Of a stretch of 64,000 bases of DNA, positions 10,867 through 23,439 are shown piece after piece. Each line of letters starts with the position of its first letter. The first letter of the stretch is position 1. Position numbers and translations under genes: made by a program. Location: positions 1 through 64,000 of the forward strand of contig JAIVFH010000097.1 in assembly GCA_025765595.1 (NCBI GenBank). Reading direction: 5' to 3'. Below the pieces are notes generated by a model. That model did no database searches, had not been told where the DNA came from, and saw nothing but the letters and a program-made list of their open reading frames with translations. The DNA comes from Obelidium mucronatum (lineage: Eukaryota; Chytridiomycota; Chytridiomycetes; Chytridiales; Chytriomycetaceae).

Positions 10867-12414
10867 ATGGAAGATCAACCCGTCGGAGCTCCCTCTTCCC
10901 CTTCCTTCTTAGGAGACTGTTTGTGGCAGAAACCGAACGATGAGATTTGTCGGCTTAAGTTCACCAACCCGGAGGTCTTTTACAAGCATCTCCTCGAAGA
11001 ACATGTTGGCCGAAAGTCTAATAGCCGCTATCCTCTGTCGTTGAACTGTCGTTGGACAGGTTGCTCCCACGCAAAGAAACCCTTTTCCAAGCGGGACCAT
11101 ATTGCCAGTCACTGTCGAGCGCATGTCAATTACAAGGCCTATGTGTGTGGCGATTGCAATTCTCCATTCAAGTGGTATGTAGTTAATGCCCTTATCTGTA
11201 TTCTCGACTATGTGTGCATGTATTAAGTTAAAGTACCCTTGCTTTCTGTATTTTGGATGGTTAGGCCACACGATCTTAAGAAGCATTGCATCGCCAATAA
11301 CCACTCTCTTCCAAATGAAGGCAGTTCCTCTGGCACCTCATCTGGCGTATCATCATCGAAAGCAAGTCCTCGAATGCGAGGTCTCCGTGAAAGCGAAAGA
11401 TCCCGAACTGCCAAAAAGAGGTCTCTCCGCAAAGCATCGACAAACTCATTATCAGTGAAGTCCGAGGATTCACCTTCAGTAGAATCGTCAACTCCCACCA
11501 GCAGCCAGTCAACAACACCCATGCCTTCGAATCAGGAAGCCACTGATCCCGAAGTCTTGAAAATCAACCAAGTGATGGCTGGAACAGGTGGTGCTTTCGA
11601 CTTCGAATTGGATTCAACGTCTGTTGGAAATTTAGACAGCACGCTCGGCTTTGTGAATCAAGGGTCATCTGTCGTTGACTCCATGTTTTCCCAGTCGTTT
11701 GGATCCGACTTTGTCAGCCAAATGAATCAACCATTCGCCTCACCACTGCCGCCACCAGTGACGTCATTCATCCAAACCCCATTGCATATGAATTTCCCCC
11801 AAGATAATCATAACATTTCTTCTTCATTTCTCCTGCCCATGTCGTCTCAAGTTGGAACAACACCAAACTTCAATGTTGACTTGAATTCATTTTCGCAGTA
11901 TACTCCCAACTTTTCGCACCAGAGCCCTGCTTTGGGGTTACCTTCTATTCAACATACCCAATCTCTGCCAATAGCTTTGATGAACCAGCAGCTCAGCACG
12001 CCGACTTTCAGTCCTGTGCAAAATGCTGCTGCCGTGACCGCCATAGACCAACAATCATCAAACTACCGCTATTTCTTGGAGGCCCGTAAAATTCAACTGA
12101 GGATTATGAGACATCGCAGTGAAAATGGAATGGACTCGTCTTCATCCCCTTCCTTCATGAATCTCCTTCCATCTTCTTCAACAATGGTCATGTCGCCTAC
12201 TCAGGGCCTGCCCCAAAGCAATAACTTGAGGATGACATTCCCAAATCAGTTCATGACTGCAAATCAATTTCCGCCGCCGTCGTCCCTTCCTACATTCGCT
12301 TCCAGCTCGCAGTCGTTACTTGTAAAACCACAAATCCCGCTGTCACAACGTGAGCAACAGATGCAGGATACATGGTTTGGTGGGGGTATGACGCAAGACC
12401 CGTCGAACCTTTAG
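10867..12414 (+). CDS. PacC/Rim101-like C2H2 zinc-finger regulator D
   Basis: Exons 10867-11174 and 11265-12414 (intron 90 nt) give 485 aa. The ATG at 10867 (MEDQPVGAPSS) is preferred over an upstream GTG. Fingers: CLWQ..C..HLLEEHVGRK, CRWTGC..KRDHIASHCRAHV and CGDCNSPFKWPHDLKKHC. The intron splits the Trp codon of FKW after TG, exactly as in genes A and E. Downstream is a basic Ser-rich stretch (SERSRTAKKRSLRKAS), then a Gln/Asn/Ser/Pro-rich tail typical of activation regions. The conserved LTGG motif of B, C and E is absent. It is 120 bp upstream of the first seven-helix gene. Confidence 0.85.
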
Positions 12415-12534
12415 ATTAAATTTTTGGGAAGTTTTTTTATGCCTCAAGCTTTCTCTTTCCATTTTTTTTATGGTGTTGTAAATCTTCGATACTCTAAAAA
12501 AGATTCATGCTTATCTTATAAGGTTGATATATAT

Positions 12535-13680
12535 ATGGATATTCAAAATATTTCGACGGGATGGGTCTACTCGTACGTTTGGGACAACAAAGACTATGCC
12601 TCGTGGTTCGTAAATTGTGTCAAATGATCACAATTTCGTTGATTTGTATTTGAATCACACCAGGGCCGCGTATCTCGGCTTCCAACTATTCTATTGCTTA
12701 TATTTGACGTTCGAAATACCTTCAAAGTTCAAACAAACGCTCATATGGTTCACGATCGTCTTTGCGGTGGCCGTGAATATTGGAGCCGCAGTCTCCGCGT
12801 TCTTTTTCTTGGACTGCCTCATGTTCAACACGAATCCAGATCCAGCGACTTGTGGATCGCAGCTTCACGCGTGTTATTTTTTTGAAGCCATCGCGTTCTT
12901 GCTTTCGTATATTTTGCTTTTTTACCGCAAATACGTCTTGATTCCGAGTCAAATCTTCAACCGTACTGGTTTACTTGATTCTCTCGTATTATTACTCTGT
13001 ATCGCGCTCAGTCTCACCTTAAACGTGTCATGTATATACGGCGATATCGATACATGTTTCAATCAAGATATTTATCAAGCAAGCGCAAGCGTTCTTTCGT
13101 TTGTATACTTTGAAATATGGTTTCTGTATTCCGTTTCGATTCAGTCGTTGCAGCAGCAGACAACTTCGTCAAGGAGGATCTCTGGGAAACAGAAGCTGGA
13201 GATTTTCCAGTTGTCTTTGTTGACTGGGACGATGGCTTTCATTTACCTCGTGGGAAGCATCAGTTATCATACGTGGGGAGGCAATTTTTATACGAACGCA
13301 ATGTGGAATATGTGAGTAGAGTGAGGACCTCAAACTTGGAAGTATTTCTTTTGGCGCTAAATTCACTTCATCGAATTAATACTCCCAGGGGATGGTGCAT
13401 TCTTCCCTTGTTATGCATTCAAACGGTTATTTCTAGGCGGTTCTTGGATATTTTTAAGAATACGGGACTGGTTACGAATACTAAAACGGTCAACGGTCGG
13501 GACCAAGAAAGGGAATCCGTCACAACCAAGCCGCTTACGAGGGTCAGCACGGTATCATCGAGGATGTCAATATCAAAAATATCAAGCTCTGCTGGTGTGA
13601 GTTCTCTGAGCAGAGCCCGGGAGCGAAGTAGTATTGTTCGTCAGACAGAGTTTCCCAAATTGCCCGGAGCTCCGTCGTAA
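12535..13680 (+). CDS. Seven-helix GPCR-like membrane protein, copy 1
   Basis: Exons 12535-12605, 12664-13311 and 13389-13680 give 336 aa. The short first exon ends in NKDYASW and is joined at a split TGG codon; its donor is GTTCGT. Seven hydrophobic segments begin near AAYLGFQLFYCLY and end with GWCILPLLCIQTV. Positive charges fall in loops 1, 3 and 5 and in the tail (PSKFKQ, YRKYVLIP, RRISGKQK, SRRFLDIFK), so by the positive-inside rule the N terminus is outside, as in GPCRs. Cysteines sit in extracellular loops 1 (DCLMFNTNPDPATC) and 2 (CIYGDIDTC), suggesting disulfides. The cytosolic tail is Ser/Thr/Arg-rich. I recognise no named family, so ligand and partner are unknown. Confidence 0.75.
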
Positions 13681-13782
13681 GCATCGATGTAAAAAGCAAA
13701 GAATACATTAGTAAATTAAATCACAATTGGCTCAAGTTTTTCTCAATCATTTTTCTTTCTGTCAATCCGTCGTTGTCGATCT

Positions 13783-15046
13783 ATGGTTGTTCCTGCATTC
13801 TTCTCCACACCCAACGCAACGGACGCCGTGACCTCCGGATGGACCTACTCGTACGTGTGGCAGAATAAAGACTTTGCTTCATGGTAAGATTGGTGTCGAG
13901 AAGTTGACAACAAGCGTTGACGTCAATATTCCAAAGGGCCGCATTTTTGGTCTATCAACTCTTCTATTGCCTTATTCTACTCTCTGATTTCTGCCTCAAA
14001 TACAAAAAGAAAACAATTTGGATAGTGATTGGTTCTGCGATACTTGCAAACATGGGCGCGTCCATCTCTGGTCTCTTCTTTATCGATTGCCTCCTCTTCA
14101 ACACGCATCCAGATCCAAACGTTTGCCACCGCCAACTCAACGCGTGCTATGTCTTTGAAGCGCTATGCTATCTCTTTTCGTACTACCTCCTCTTTTTTCG
14201 AAAGTTCATTGTGGTTCCCAGTGAGCTTTTCGATAAACCAGGAGCCCTTGATTTCTTTATAATGCTGATCTGTATGGGGTGTTCACTGGCGCTCAATGTC
14301 CCTTGTATCTATGGAGATATTGTCACTTGTTTCAATCAAGATATTTACCAAGCTGGGGCGTGTTGTCTGTCGTTCCTGTACTTTGAGATCTTGTTTCTAG
14401 TTCAAGTTGCAGGAAAGACTTTCGAGGCGTCCTCAAATAGTCGTAAAAGTACTTCAAGGACTACAGGGCGGCAGAAAATCGAGATTCTTCAGATGTGCGT
14501 CTTGACAGGAAGTATTGCCTTGGTGTACCTGTTTGGGAGTTTGAGGTTTGTAACCATGATGATATTTAAGAAAGGTACTTTGATAATCGTCCGTCTTATG
14601 CACCCTTCATCCATAGTTACAAGAGCTGGGGAGGCAATTTCTACACGAATGCAATGTGGAATATGTAAGTTTGAATTGAAGATAGGGACCAGTTTGATAT
14701 AGACTTTTGCGGTAGGGGCTGGTGTGTTCTTCCGCTGTTTTGCATTCAAACAGTCATGTCTCGGCGGTTTATGGACCTATTCAAAGAAACTGGGTTGGTG
14801 AATCAGGACTCAGCACTTGCAACCAACAACTCCTCAGCTGGAAAGCTAACTATTCGAGCCAGCGTACGCAGCATGAATTCTTTTTCGTCTTCGAGGCGGG
14901 CAAGTAGTTCAGCTGTCAACGGAGCAACCGGACGTGAAAGTACTCGTGAAAGTACTCGAGGGAGGGACATTATTACAAATGCAGTTAAAATAAGTTCGAG
15001 CCATTTGAACGTGGCGGGGATTGGGCGGCGGCATTCAAGTCGCTAA
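13783..15046 (+). CDS. Seven-helix GPCR-like membrane protein, copy 2
   Basis: Four exons, 13783-13883, 13937-14545, 14617-14664 and 14716-15046, encode 362 aa. It is the tandem paralogue of the gene 100 bp upstream: same N-terminal motif (GWTYSYVWQNKDFASW), same Cys-rich first extracellular loop (DCLLFNTHPDPNVC) and the same WGGNFYTNAMWNMGWC block before helix 7. An additional intron of 71 nt splits the block before SYKSWGGN, leaving a 48-nt third exon. Topology and loop charge match copy 1. The tail contains repeated ESTRESTRGR, a possible phosphorylation or basic segment. Function is unknown. Confidence 0.75.
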
Positions 15047-15097
15047 CTTCATTTTGGGTGTGAAAATAAACTGACCCCTGCACTGTACTTCCAGAAA

Positions 15098-17324
15098 ATG
15101 TCCTTGGAACTTGGCACATTGGAACTTGGCACAACCAAAGGCACTCAAAGTCAGGCATCTTCCGATTGTAAGCCGCCGAGCCAACTGCAGGGGCAGCAGG
15201 AGGCTGGGAAGAGTCAGCCATGGAAGGACTCAATAACCTCGCTACCACCACTCAGTGGCTCACTGGTCTCGGCTGAAGCAGGACAGCCTGCAGCTTCTCC
15301 GTTTATTTGCCTGTGGGCGGTCGAGCCTGGAAAGCCCTGTATGCTCAACTTCGCTGATCCAGGTATGGCTAGAGGAAAGCTCCCTCAATTTGCGATTTTG
15401 CTCATTTTCAAATCATCACAGACGTATTCTACGCACATCTCGCAGAGGAACACGTTGGCCGCAAGTCGCATGGAAATCTTACACTCCATTGTGCCTGGAT
15501 GGGCTGCGGTCACGGCGATCGGGCCTTTACTAAGCGAGACCATATCGTGAGCCATTGTCGGGCACATGTTCCTTTCAAGGCGAATGTTTGCGGCGATTGT
15601 AAGGCTCAGTTCAAATGGTATGTACTCAGTTTTTTCTTCTTTTTGTTGTTGCTAGTTTTTTGGGCATGTTGTGCCAAGGTTCGAGGGATGAGTTGAAAAA
15701 AGGAATGAGAATCATTGACGTTTATTGACTGATCCGTTTGATTAGGCCACAGGACTTGAAAAAACATTGTCTGAAACAAGGACATGCATTCATTGAGCCA
15801 TCTGCTCGCGCTGAGAGACCCGGGCCATCGACAGTAGTTGTTGACCATGATACAGGTGCATCGATGGTGAGAGAAGGTCCAAGACTAACGGGAGGGACAA
15901 GGAAGCCAGGGCGGGGTCGTGGTATATCATTGGTTCCCAGGGCGTCGAATGCGCAACAGCAACAACAGCAACAACAGTTGATTCAACAGTTACAGAGACA
16001 ACTTAATCAACAACAGTCACCACAGCGCCAAAACCACGAAGAAGCTACAATCTCCGATCCAACCATTTCGGTGGATCAATCGAATGAATCAATCCTGGCG
16101 GCTCTATTGTCGCTGGGGAAACCGCAACAGACCTTTAAAATTCAGTATCAGCAGAGCCAGCACTATCAGCCACAACATTCCCAATCGAATTCAAATACTC
16201 AGCAGCAACTGCACTTTAATCAGTCACAAGCTGGTTATTCAAACCAAACCTTAGAATCAGATCAAAAGCGTGCCCAAGAACAGCACATTTTGAAGCAGCA
16301 GTATGACCTCAATCAGCAGCGGCAAATGCAGCAACTCCAGAAATCGATTCCAAACCAACAATCACAGCACCAACAGCAGGAATTGGGGTTGCCTCCACAA
16401 TCACCGTCATTCCAAACTTCTACAACTACGCCAATCAATCCCTCAGGAGGCAACCAGCAAGCCAATTCGGTTCAAGCTTTGTTGAACACTCCAATTCCAC
16501 AAGCTACAAAAGGACCAATGTCTGCAAGCCCCGCCTTCTTCAACATGAACCCACACTCTCAAGCAAAATTCAAAAAGCCGGCACCTCCTGGAACGCCTCT
16601 CCATGTCCACAGTATGAATGCCTCCATCATGTCCAACAGCCTAAATAATACCAGTTCTTCGAAACCCAAACGTAATGGTCCTATTCATAGCCTACTGATG
16701 CAGAGTCCAAGTTTCAATCACCCTTCGACGGGATCAAGTGCGTTACTAGGCGGAAAAAGCCCCATGATTGGGCATACTCTGAACAATCGAATGCATCCTT
16801 ACCCACAACTGCAGCAACGACTCAATAACAATAACCAAAATAGCAACCACAGCGACAATAACAACTTTTCCGTCAACAACATGTTTTCTAATAACGCTCT
16901 TTTGGGAATGCCAAGCCCTGTTCCCGCCTATCCTGCAATGACACCAGCTTTTCATAATCAAGGGCAGATGCAAGACTTTTTTGCGATTGGCGGATTGGTT
17001 GGGAATGGAGCTGCAAGTCCGTTTATTAGACACCAAAACGATACATTGTTTTCGATGAATCAGCACCAACAACAGCAATTGCAAGATGGTCAGCTGATGC
17101 AGCAAGGGTTCTTGGGAAATGGTGGCGCCACGCAGTTTCTAATGGGTGGCGGTTCCCAGCTGTTTGCTGATGCTTCTGTATTGAATAGTCCCGCGTTTGG
17201 GCCGATAAGTGGTGTAGGTTTTGGAATGGGAGGTGGCGACGATGATATTTCAGCAATGAACGGTCTACTGTTTGGTAATGGAATGAATAGTGGGGCAGTC
17301 ATTGGAAAGCTCTTTTGGCTCTGA
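15098..17324 (+). CDS. PacC/Rim101-like C2H2 zinc-finger regulator E with poly-Gln tail
   Basis: Exons 15098-15362, 15422-15617 and 15746-17324 (introns 59 and 128 nt) give 679 aa, ATG at 15098. Fingers: CLWAVEPGKPC..HLAEEHVGRK, CAWMGC..KRDHIVSHCRAHV and CGDCKAQFKWPQDLKKHC. A first-finger intron interrupts the DPD/VFYAH region, unique in the family here; the second intron splits the FKW Trp codon as in A and D. The post-finger motif (RPGPSTVVVDHDTG, then VREGPRLTGGTRK) is present. The long tail is Gln/Asn-rich with a Q9 run, like many fungal activators. It begins about 50 bp after seven-helix copy 2. Confidence 0.85.
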
Positions 17325-17554
17325 TACCCAAGAGGCGAATTTTGGATACAGTGGTACAGATGCGCTGTTTTGAAGTACAATTTTTTGCCTTTTGCTTTTG
17401 TATAGTGGTAATGAAATAGAGTTTTTACGTTTCGTATATTTGCAGACCACCAAACCTGGCAAACCAGCACAGGAAAAACAAATGAATTCAGAGTTTATTG
17501 TTGAAGAATGCCAAAATGCAAGTGCAAAAAAGGAGCTGCAAAGGTTAACGCAGC

Positions 17555-18957
17555 TTACAATAAAAGGGACGACAAAACCAACAATACAGCACTCGCTCCA
17601 AAAGCAACCACACCACTATCACTTGGCTCAACTGCTGCCACGCCTCCGCCCGATGCAACAACTTGAGCAACATTCTTTTCCACAGTAACTCCATTCACAA
17701 CAGCCAAAGCATTCAAAATCGCCACAGTCTCCATCTGAGCCCTCACATTTGATCCATCGGGAAGAGTGTATTTGGCAGGAACCGGGGACACTTTGGTGAT
17801 ACAGTTCCAGTCGCTAGTACAAGTCTTGAAGTTTGCAGTTGCACTTGTCCGCAAGATGGTTGCAATCTGAGTTTTAACGTTTTCATCTGGAGTAACAGTG
17901 TAAAGTGTCGCAAGCGCTCTGTACAGAGACCATAGGAATCCAGATGGAGTCTTATCCTCTCCGGCTTGTGGGTCGTAGAGAACTCCTGTTGCGTTGTTTA
18001 CAAAGAAGGAGGCAACATGGTTGAAATGGTTGTGCGCTTCAGTGAGATATTCCGCATTGTTTGTAGCCTTGTACATTACGGCGAGACCGTTGATGAGCTC
18101 AGAAGAATGGTATGAAAACTGGGCTTGATTGATTTCGCAATTACGTGTATCGAGACCATCGTAGACGGAATAAGTGCTTGTAATAAGATTGGACGACTTG
18201 AGCCAGGCGTACACGCGATCGAACCACTCAATAAACTTTTTATCTCCAGTGAGAACATACAACCGAGCACCCAAGTCCAAATGTTGCGCGTTTGAGATTG
18301 TGGATTTATAATAGAGTTGGTTCTCAATGTTGGAGTTCCGGTTTCTTGACCAGTACATTCCACCGTTGCATTTGGACGTGTCCCATTGATCAAGCATCTC
18401 GAGGTAGGTCATGTGTGTGGCATCAATGTATTTTGGGTTCGAGTTTCCGGGGAGAGAGGGGGCAATGATTGCGTCTTTTCCAAAGTGCTCAGCAGCAGTC
18501 ATGGCTGTTGTTGCAATTAGAATTAATGAGTTAGTGAAATATAGATATAGATGTTGAATGGGCTTACTTGCTAACGCCCACCATCCAATATCATCATTCC
18601 ACCGTCCACTCAACCCAAGAATTGACGAATTCCCATTCAGAAAAGTCACCCCCAACAGTCGCAAGGAAGCATTTCGCTATCAATCCAGTCGTTGTACGAA
18701 GAGTCTTTCGAATATGAAGCGTATGCATAAAATAGTTCCCAATAGATCCCAGTCTCGTGCCATTGCATCAAGTTCTGGTCCCAAGCACCATCCTGACCCG
18801 GACTCGAATAGAACTTTTTTAAAAAGGGAATTGCGTTGGTGGCAGCGGTGACTACTGCTTCTTTGGACGTCAAGTCAATTACTGGGGCTTGTGCCACAAC
18901 AACACTGCTTGTTGCTAGGGATAGGCCAACGGCAGTGAGGATAGAGCGAGTAAACAT
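17555..18957 (-). CDS. GH76 alpha-1,6-mannanase family protein 1 (Dfg5/Dcw1-like), probably GPI-anchored
   Basis: Exons 18957-18568 and 18504-17555 (intron 63 nt). The start gives a signal peptide (MFTRSILTAVGLSLATSSVV). Family landmarks: AIPFLKKFY, QWHETGIYWELFY, GRWNDDIGWW with the catalytic Asp pair, CNGGMYWSRNRNSN, then the repeated alpha/alpha-barrel helices and MYKATNNAEYLTEAH. The C terminus ends in a hydrophobic stretch (FGASAVLLVLSSLLL) with no basic cytosolic tail, as for GPI addition. Yeast Dfg5/Dcw1 link GPI proteins into the wall; the same role is inferred. Between 18671 and 18640 the frame moves twice by one base (after EMLL, and within GGDFLNG), an apparent pair of single insertions. 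Corrected length is about 445 aa. Confidence 0.8.
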
Positions 18958-19293
18958 CAATTCTAGGGATTCAGTTTCTATGATCTTTTCGGTTTTGGCA
19001 GCAGGCCTCATAATGAAGTTCTGTTGATATTCATTGTCATTACGCTGTTGTTATGAAATTTTCGTCTGGGATGTTTGTTTGTCTTTTATTGGATAGTCCC
19101 GGCATGTATTGACGTAGACGCTGAGTCTCTGTTGGATTCGAAAGACTGCCGCAGCAGTCCGATGACAATTTGCTGCGTCTTTTGTCGGACACAACTGTGG
19201 CGGTGCAGTGCACTCAAGCTTTGTTTAAGGGGAACGAACTAATATAAATCTCCGCCACCCCAAACCACAATTGGAAAAAACAGCAACAACCAA
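18958..19293. promoter_or_regulatory. Divergent intergenic region
   Basis: 336 bp between the start of GH76-1 (minus) and the small plus-strand ORF. It must contain promoters for both. No repeated element or known site was identified. Confidence 0.35.
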
Positions 19294-19599
19294 ATGACCA
19301 ATAATAGTCTAAATCTCTCTGGCTCCAAACGCCAACGATATTGGCCAAGCCCATATTCAAGTGAAACCAATGCCACAAGCTTAACTGCCGATACCAGCAA
19401 AATAAAAAGGGCAAAGACGCAGCCCGTTTCACCTCTACAAGATGACTTTCTAGCATGTATTTCAGAATTCAGTGCAGTTCGGTATACTACACATCAAAAC
19501 AAGTGCATCGACACCTTAGAAAACATATTTGGTTCATATTCGTCGCGTATTGCAACGGATGAGTTTGGTGGAAAGATTCAACCTGGGGATTTGTTTTGA
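19294..19599 (+). CDS. Small basic hypothetical protein
   Basis: ATG-initiated frame of 101 aa (MTNNSLNLSGSKRQRYW...). It has a basic patch (KRQR, KIKRAKTQPVSP) resembling a nuclear-localisation signal and a possible CDK site (TQPVSPLQ), followed by a more regular C-terminal half (DDFLACISEFSAVRYTT). There are no membrane segments and no recognised domain. It is divergent from GH76-1 and convergent with the CorA gene downstream. It could be a real short gene or a chance frame; codon composition and the lack of overlapping features favour the former slightly. Confidence 0.4.
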   Translation: MTNNSLNLSGSKRQRYWPSPYSSETNATSLTADTSKIKRAKTQPVSPLQDDFLACISEFSAVRYTTHQNKCIDTLENIFGSYSSRIATDEFGGKIQPGDLF

Positions 19600-19742
19600 T
19601 TTGTTTTTGTTTTTGGCATGATGTATTAGTTCTGTATAAAGAAGATTAAAGAGAAAGTTGCAAAATCATGAGATATGATTTTATTTTTAAATGTTTATAC
19701 TTTCTATATGACGTACTTCGTTGAATAAAAACGCGGCGTCCT

Positions 19743-21458
19743 TCAATAAGATCGTAAAAGCCCCAATCGATCCGACACAACCAACGACGCCAGTATCAAA
19801 ATAACCGTCCATATCCAGAAATAATTGACTCCCAAATCCATATGCAACTCTGGAAAGTTCTCAAAGTTCATTCCGTAGTACCCACAGACAAACGTGATGG
19901 GAAGGAATACAAAGGACACAACGGCCAAATATCTCATGCTTTCGTTTGTTTGATGCGCAATTGTGTTGAATGTCTAAATAACTGATATTGAGTTTGTCTT
20001 TCCAACTTCAAAATTATGTTACCAAATCTACGAGTGCGATTGCCGCTTGATCGACTTCGCCAAGTTCCTCCAACACATTCAAACAATGATCCAAAACAGC
20101 TCCGAAGTAGGTCTTTGAAAGATCTGAAATCCGGTTTTCGTTTGTTCCCATCATATTATTCAAGTATTGCCCTTCTTTTAAAGTCAGTAACATCTTTTCA
20201 GTGGGTTGGAACTTCCTCTTTAAGCATAGTGACTTCCTTGAGGATCAAATGAAGTGCTATAATTTGGTTACTTCAAGTCAAGAAAATAAACTGAAAACAA
20301 GAATAACAAACTCTTTGTATATCCTGCTTTCGGTTTAACCAAAATTTCATCTTGAATTAAACTGATTTGTTGATCGTATAATTCAGTGACACTAGTAAAG
20401 CCGTCGACAACTCCATCCATCAGTGAATGGAGCAAAAAACTGGCATCGCAACTTTTTCGCAATAGAGTCAATCGAGATGAATTTGCCGTTTGATGTAAAG
20501 ATTCCACGAATTGAGTCAGCGGTGGTTGTTTTTGATCGTGTTTTTCTTCCTTTCTGTCTTGAAAGACTTTTTGTTCTGCCTTGATTGGAAAAGGCAACGT
20601 GCTTGAACTTAATGTAGATGGCGATCCGAACAGTAGCTCGAGGAGCCTATCAGTGATTTGGCGGCCGGAGAATGGAAAAATTGAAATGAGAACACCTATA
20701 CATGCAGTGTGATTCCGGTTTGAGCCATTAAGTTCAGCCACGAAAATAAGGCCACCCCAGTGACCTCACTCACCATTGTCAAGTAAAAAGAAACTACACT
20801 CTTCCATAAACATATCGGGCCGAATAAGTTGCTCCAAAATCGCAGGTTTCAGTTGTGCAGTTTTTCTCAGTTTCTCATGATGGCCCTTGAAAACACACGA
20901 CAACGATCCATCTTCCTCATAAGCACTACCCTTCCCTGCTTGAGAATTCGCGTCCATCATCATGATGGGCATCACCATATTCGCATACAAGTGTTCTTCG
21001 AAAAAATCGACTTTGGCTCTTTGTGGCAAGTGAAACACGTCTTCTACAGCCAAAGGGTGCAGACCGAACTTAATACCGAGTGTCTTGACGACATCAAATG
21101 AAAGACCCTCAAGGTTGATCCACCGCACCTTCGAGTGATCTGGTCGCGGTTCTTGCAGAAAGGCCTCGATGCTGTCATTGTCGAGGCACTTTGCCGACAC
21201 ATGTTCAGCGTTGTAATCGACAACCACGATATTGACGTGTTTGCAGTGCGCCTCGACAATGTACGCAGGCGGATGGAGCACATCGATGCCTGGCGGTCTG
21301 TTGAGATTCTGTGTCTTTGGGCCAATGCTGCCTCGCCGGTCCGTGTTGGCTGCTGCGGCCTTATGTACCTTGCGCGCATTGGTGACGAGCGACCGAAAGC
21401 GGCGCAGCGGCGACGTTGGAAGTTCCGCTGTTGCAACGGCGAAGTGCGTTGGCGTCAT
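19743..21458 (-). CDS. CorA-type magnesium transporter 1
   Basis: Exons 21458-20774, 20695-20312, 20256-20023 and 19973-19743. Landmarks: IEAFLQEPRPDHSKVRWINLEG, GLHPLAVEDVFHLPQRAKVDFFEEHLY, FFLLDN, LMDGVVDGF, then the last exon with two C-terminal helices around YGMNFENFPEL. That GMN is the signature of the CorA selectivity loop. CorA proteins form pentameric Mg2+ channels; the long N-terminal part is cytosolic. The C terminus (DRLGLLRSY) is basic, as expected at the inner face. One extra A in the LKRKF region (about 20220) breaks the frame of exon 3; removing it restores an uninterrupted 510-aa protein. It lies head to tail with CorA 2. Confidence 0.85.
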
Positions 21459-21593
21459 TTTAATTTTGAGCTGTGGCTGGCTGGATTCCGATTTGGGAAT
21501 TAATAAGGATCATGAGATATGATTATATTTCTTCACATGTTTATGCTATATGATGCACTTGATAGAAAAAACTAGTCTTTCGATGCATCAAGT

Positions 21594-23393
21594 TCAGTAA
21601 GATCTCAATAGCCCCAATCGATCCGACCCCACCAACGACGCCAGTATCAAAAGAACAGTCCAAATCCAAAAATAATTCACCCCCAGATCCATATGCAATT
21701 CCGGGAAGTTATCAAAGTTCATTCCGTAGTACCCACAGACAAACGTGATTGGAAGAAACACAAAAGACACAACGGCCAAAAACTTCATGCTTTCGTTTGT
21801 TTGATGTGCGATTGTATTGAAGGTCTAAAAAATAATGCGCATATTACGTTTTAGTAAGTTGGCAGCCGGTGTTTTCCATTGGAGTTTTACCAAATCGATG
21901 AGCGCAATTGCTGTTTGATCGACACCAGCAAGTTCTTCCAACACTGTCAAACAGTGATCCAAAACATCTCCGAAATATGTCTTTGAAAGAGCCGAAATCC
22001 TCTTTTCGTTCGTTCCAATCACGCTATTCAAATGCTGTTCTTCCTTCAAAGTCAGCAACATCTTTTCCGTAGGTTGGAATTTACGTTTCAGCATATTCAC
22101 TTCCTTGAGAATCAAGTGAAGCGCTACATACAAAAGCGGGTTGGTTAGAGTTTGAATAACAAAAGAATTTAACGAACAAAAACACGAAACTCTTTGTATA
22201 TCCCGCCCTCGGTTTTTCCAAAACAGCATCTTGGATTAAACTGATTTGTTCATCGTAGAATTCAGTGACTGCGAAAAAGCCATCGACAACTCCATCCATC
22301 AGTGAATGGAGCAAAAAGCTGGCATCGCAACTTTTACGCAATAGAGTCAATCGAGATGTATTTGCAGTTTTATGCAACGATTCCACAAATTGGGACAGTG
22401 GTGGTGGCTGTTTTTGATCTTGTTGTTTTTCATCTCCTTTTCCTTCTTGAAATGCTTGTTGTTGAGGCTTGATTGGGAATGGCAATGGCGTTAGAATCGT
22501 GTTTGAACTTAATGTAGAGGGCGATCCGAATAACAGCTCAAGGAGTCTATCAGTGATTTGACGGCCAGAGAATGGGAATATGGAGATGAGGACGCCTAGA
22601 ATAAAAGTTTGGAATGAAAAAGATTGAAACAAAGCCTGACGGTGGTAAGACAGGGAGAAATGATACTGGGAACAGAGGCGGATATCACCACCAACGCCAG
22701 CCACAAAATAGGACCTTACCATTATCAAGTAAAAAGAAACTGCACTCTTCCATATACATATCGGGCCGAATCAATTTATCCAAAATCGCCGGTTTCAGTT
22801 GTGCCGTCTTCCTCAGTTTCTCATGATGGCCCTTAAAAACACACGACAACGATCCATCCTCCACATAGGCACTCTCTGTTCCAGAAGTCGCGTTCATCAT
22901 GATGGGCATCACCATGTTCACGTACAAGTGCTCTTCAAAGAAATCGGCCTTGACTCGTTGCGGCAAATGAAACACGTCTTCCACAGCCAAAGGGTGCAGA
23001 CCAAACTTGATACCGAGTGCCTTGACGACATCGAAAGAGAGGACCCTCAAGGTTGATCCACCGCACCTTCGAGTGATTTGGTCGCGGTTCTTGCAGAAAG
23101 GCCTCGATCGTGTCATTATTAAGGCACTTTGCCGAGACATGTTCTGTATTGTAGTCGACAACAACTATTTCTACGTGTTTGCAGTGTGCCTCGACAATAT
23201 ATGAAGGTGGATGGAGCACATCGATGCCGGGCGGTCTGTTGAGAGTTTGCGTCTTTGGGCCGATGCTGCCACGTCTGTCTACGTTAAGTGTACCCGCTTT
23301 GTGTGCCTGGCGCGCGTGATTAACTACAGACTGGAAGCGGTGGCGCGGCGATGTTGGCGGGTCGGTGGAGACTGCAAAGTGGGTTGAAGTCAT
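21594..23393 (-). CDS. CorA-type magnesium transporter 2
   Basis: Exons 23393-22720, 22595-22191, 22123-21891 and 21824-21594, in the same positions and phases as CorA 1. The ATG at 23393 (MTSTHFAVS) is preferred to an upstream TTG. The CorA signature YGMNFDNFPEL precedes the second helix (FWIWTVLLILASLV). Sequence identity with CorA 1 is very high throughout (HPLAVEDVFHLPQR, LMDGVVDGFF), showing a recent tandem duplication. An extra C after WINLEG (about 23042) shifts the frame; without it the product is 513 aa. Intron 1 (124 nt) differs in length from its neighbour (78 nt). The role is Mg2+ uptake or vacuolar release; the membrane is not determinable. Confidence 0.85.
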
Positions 23394-23439
23394 TTGCTGA
23401 ACAAACAAAACTGTGTAACATCAGGAAAACTGCGGAATG

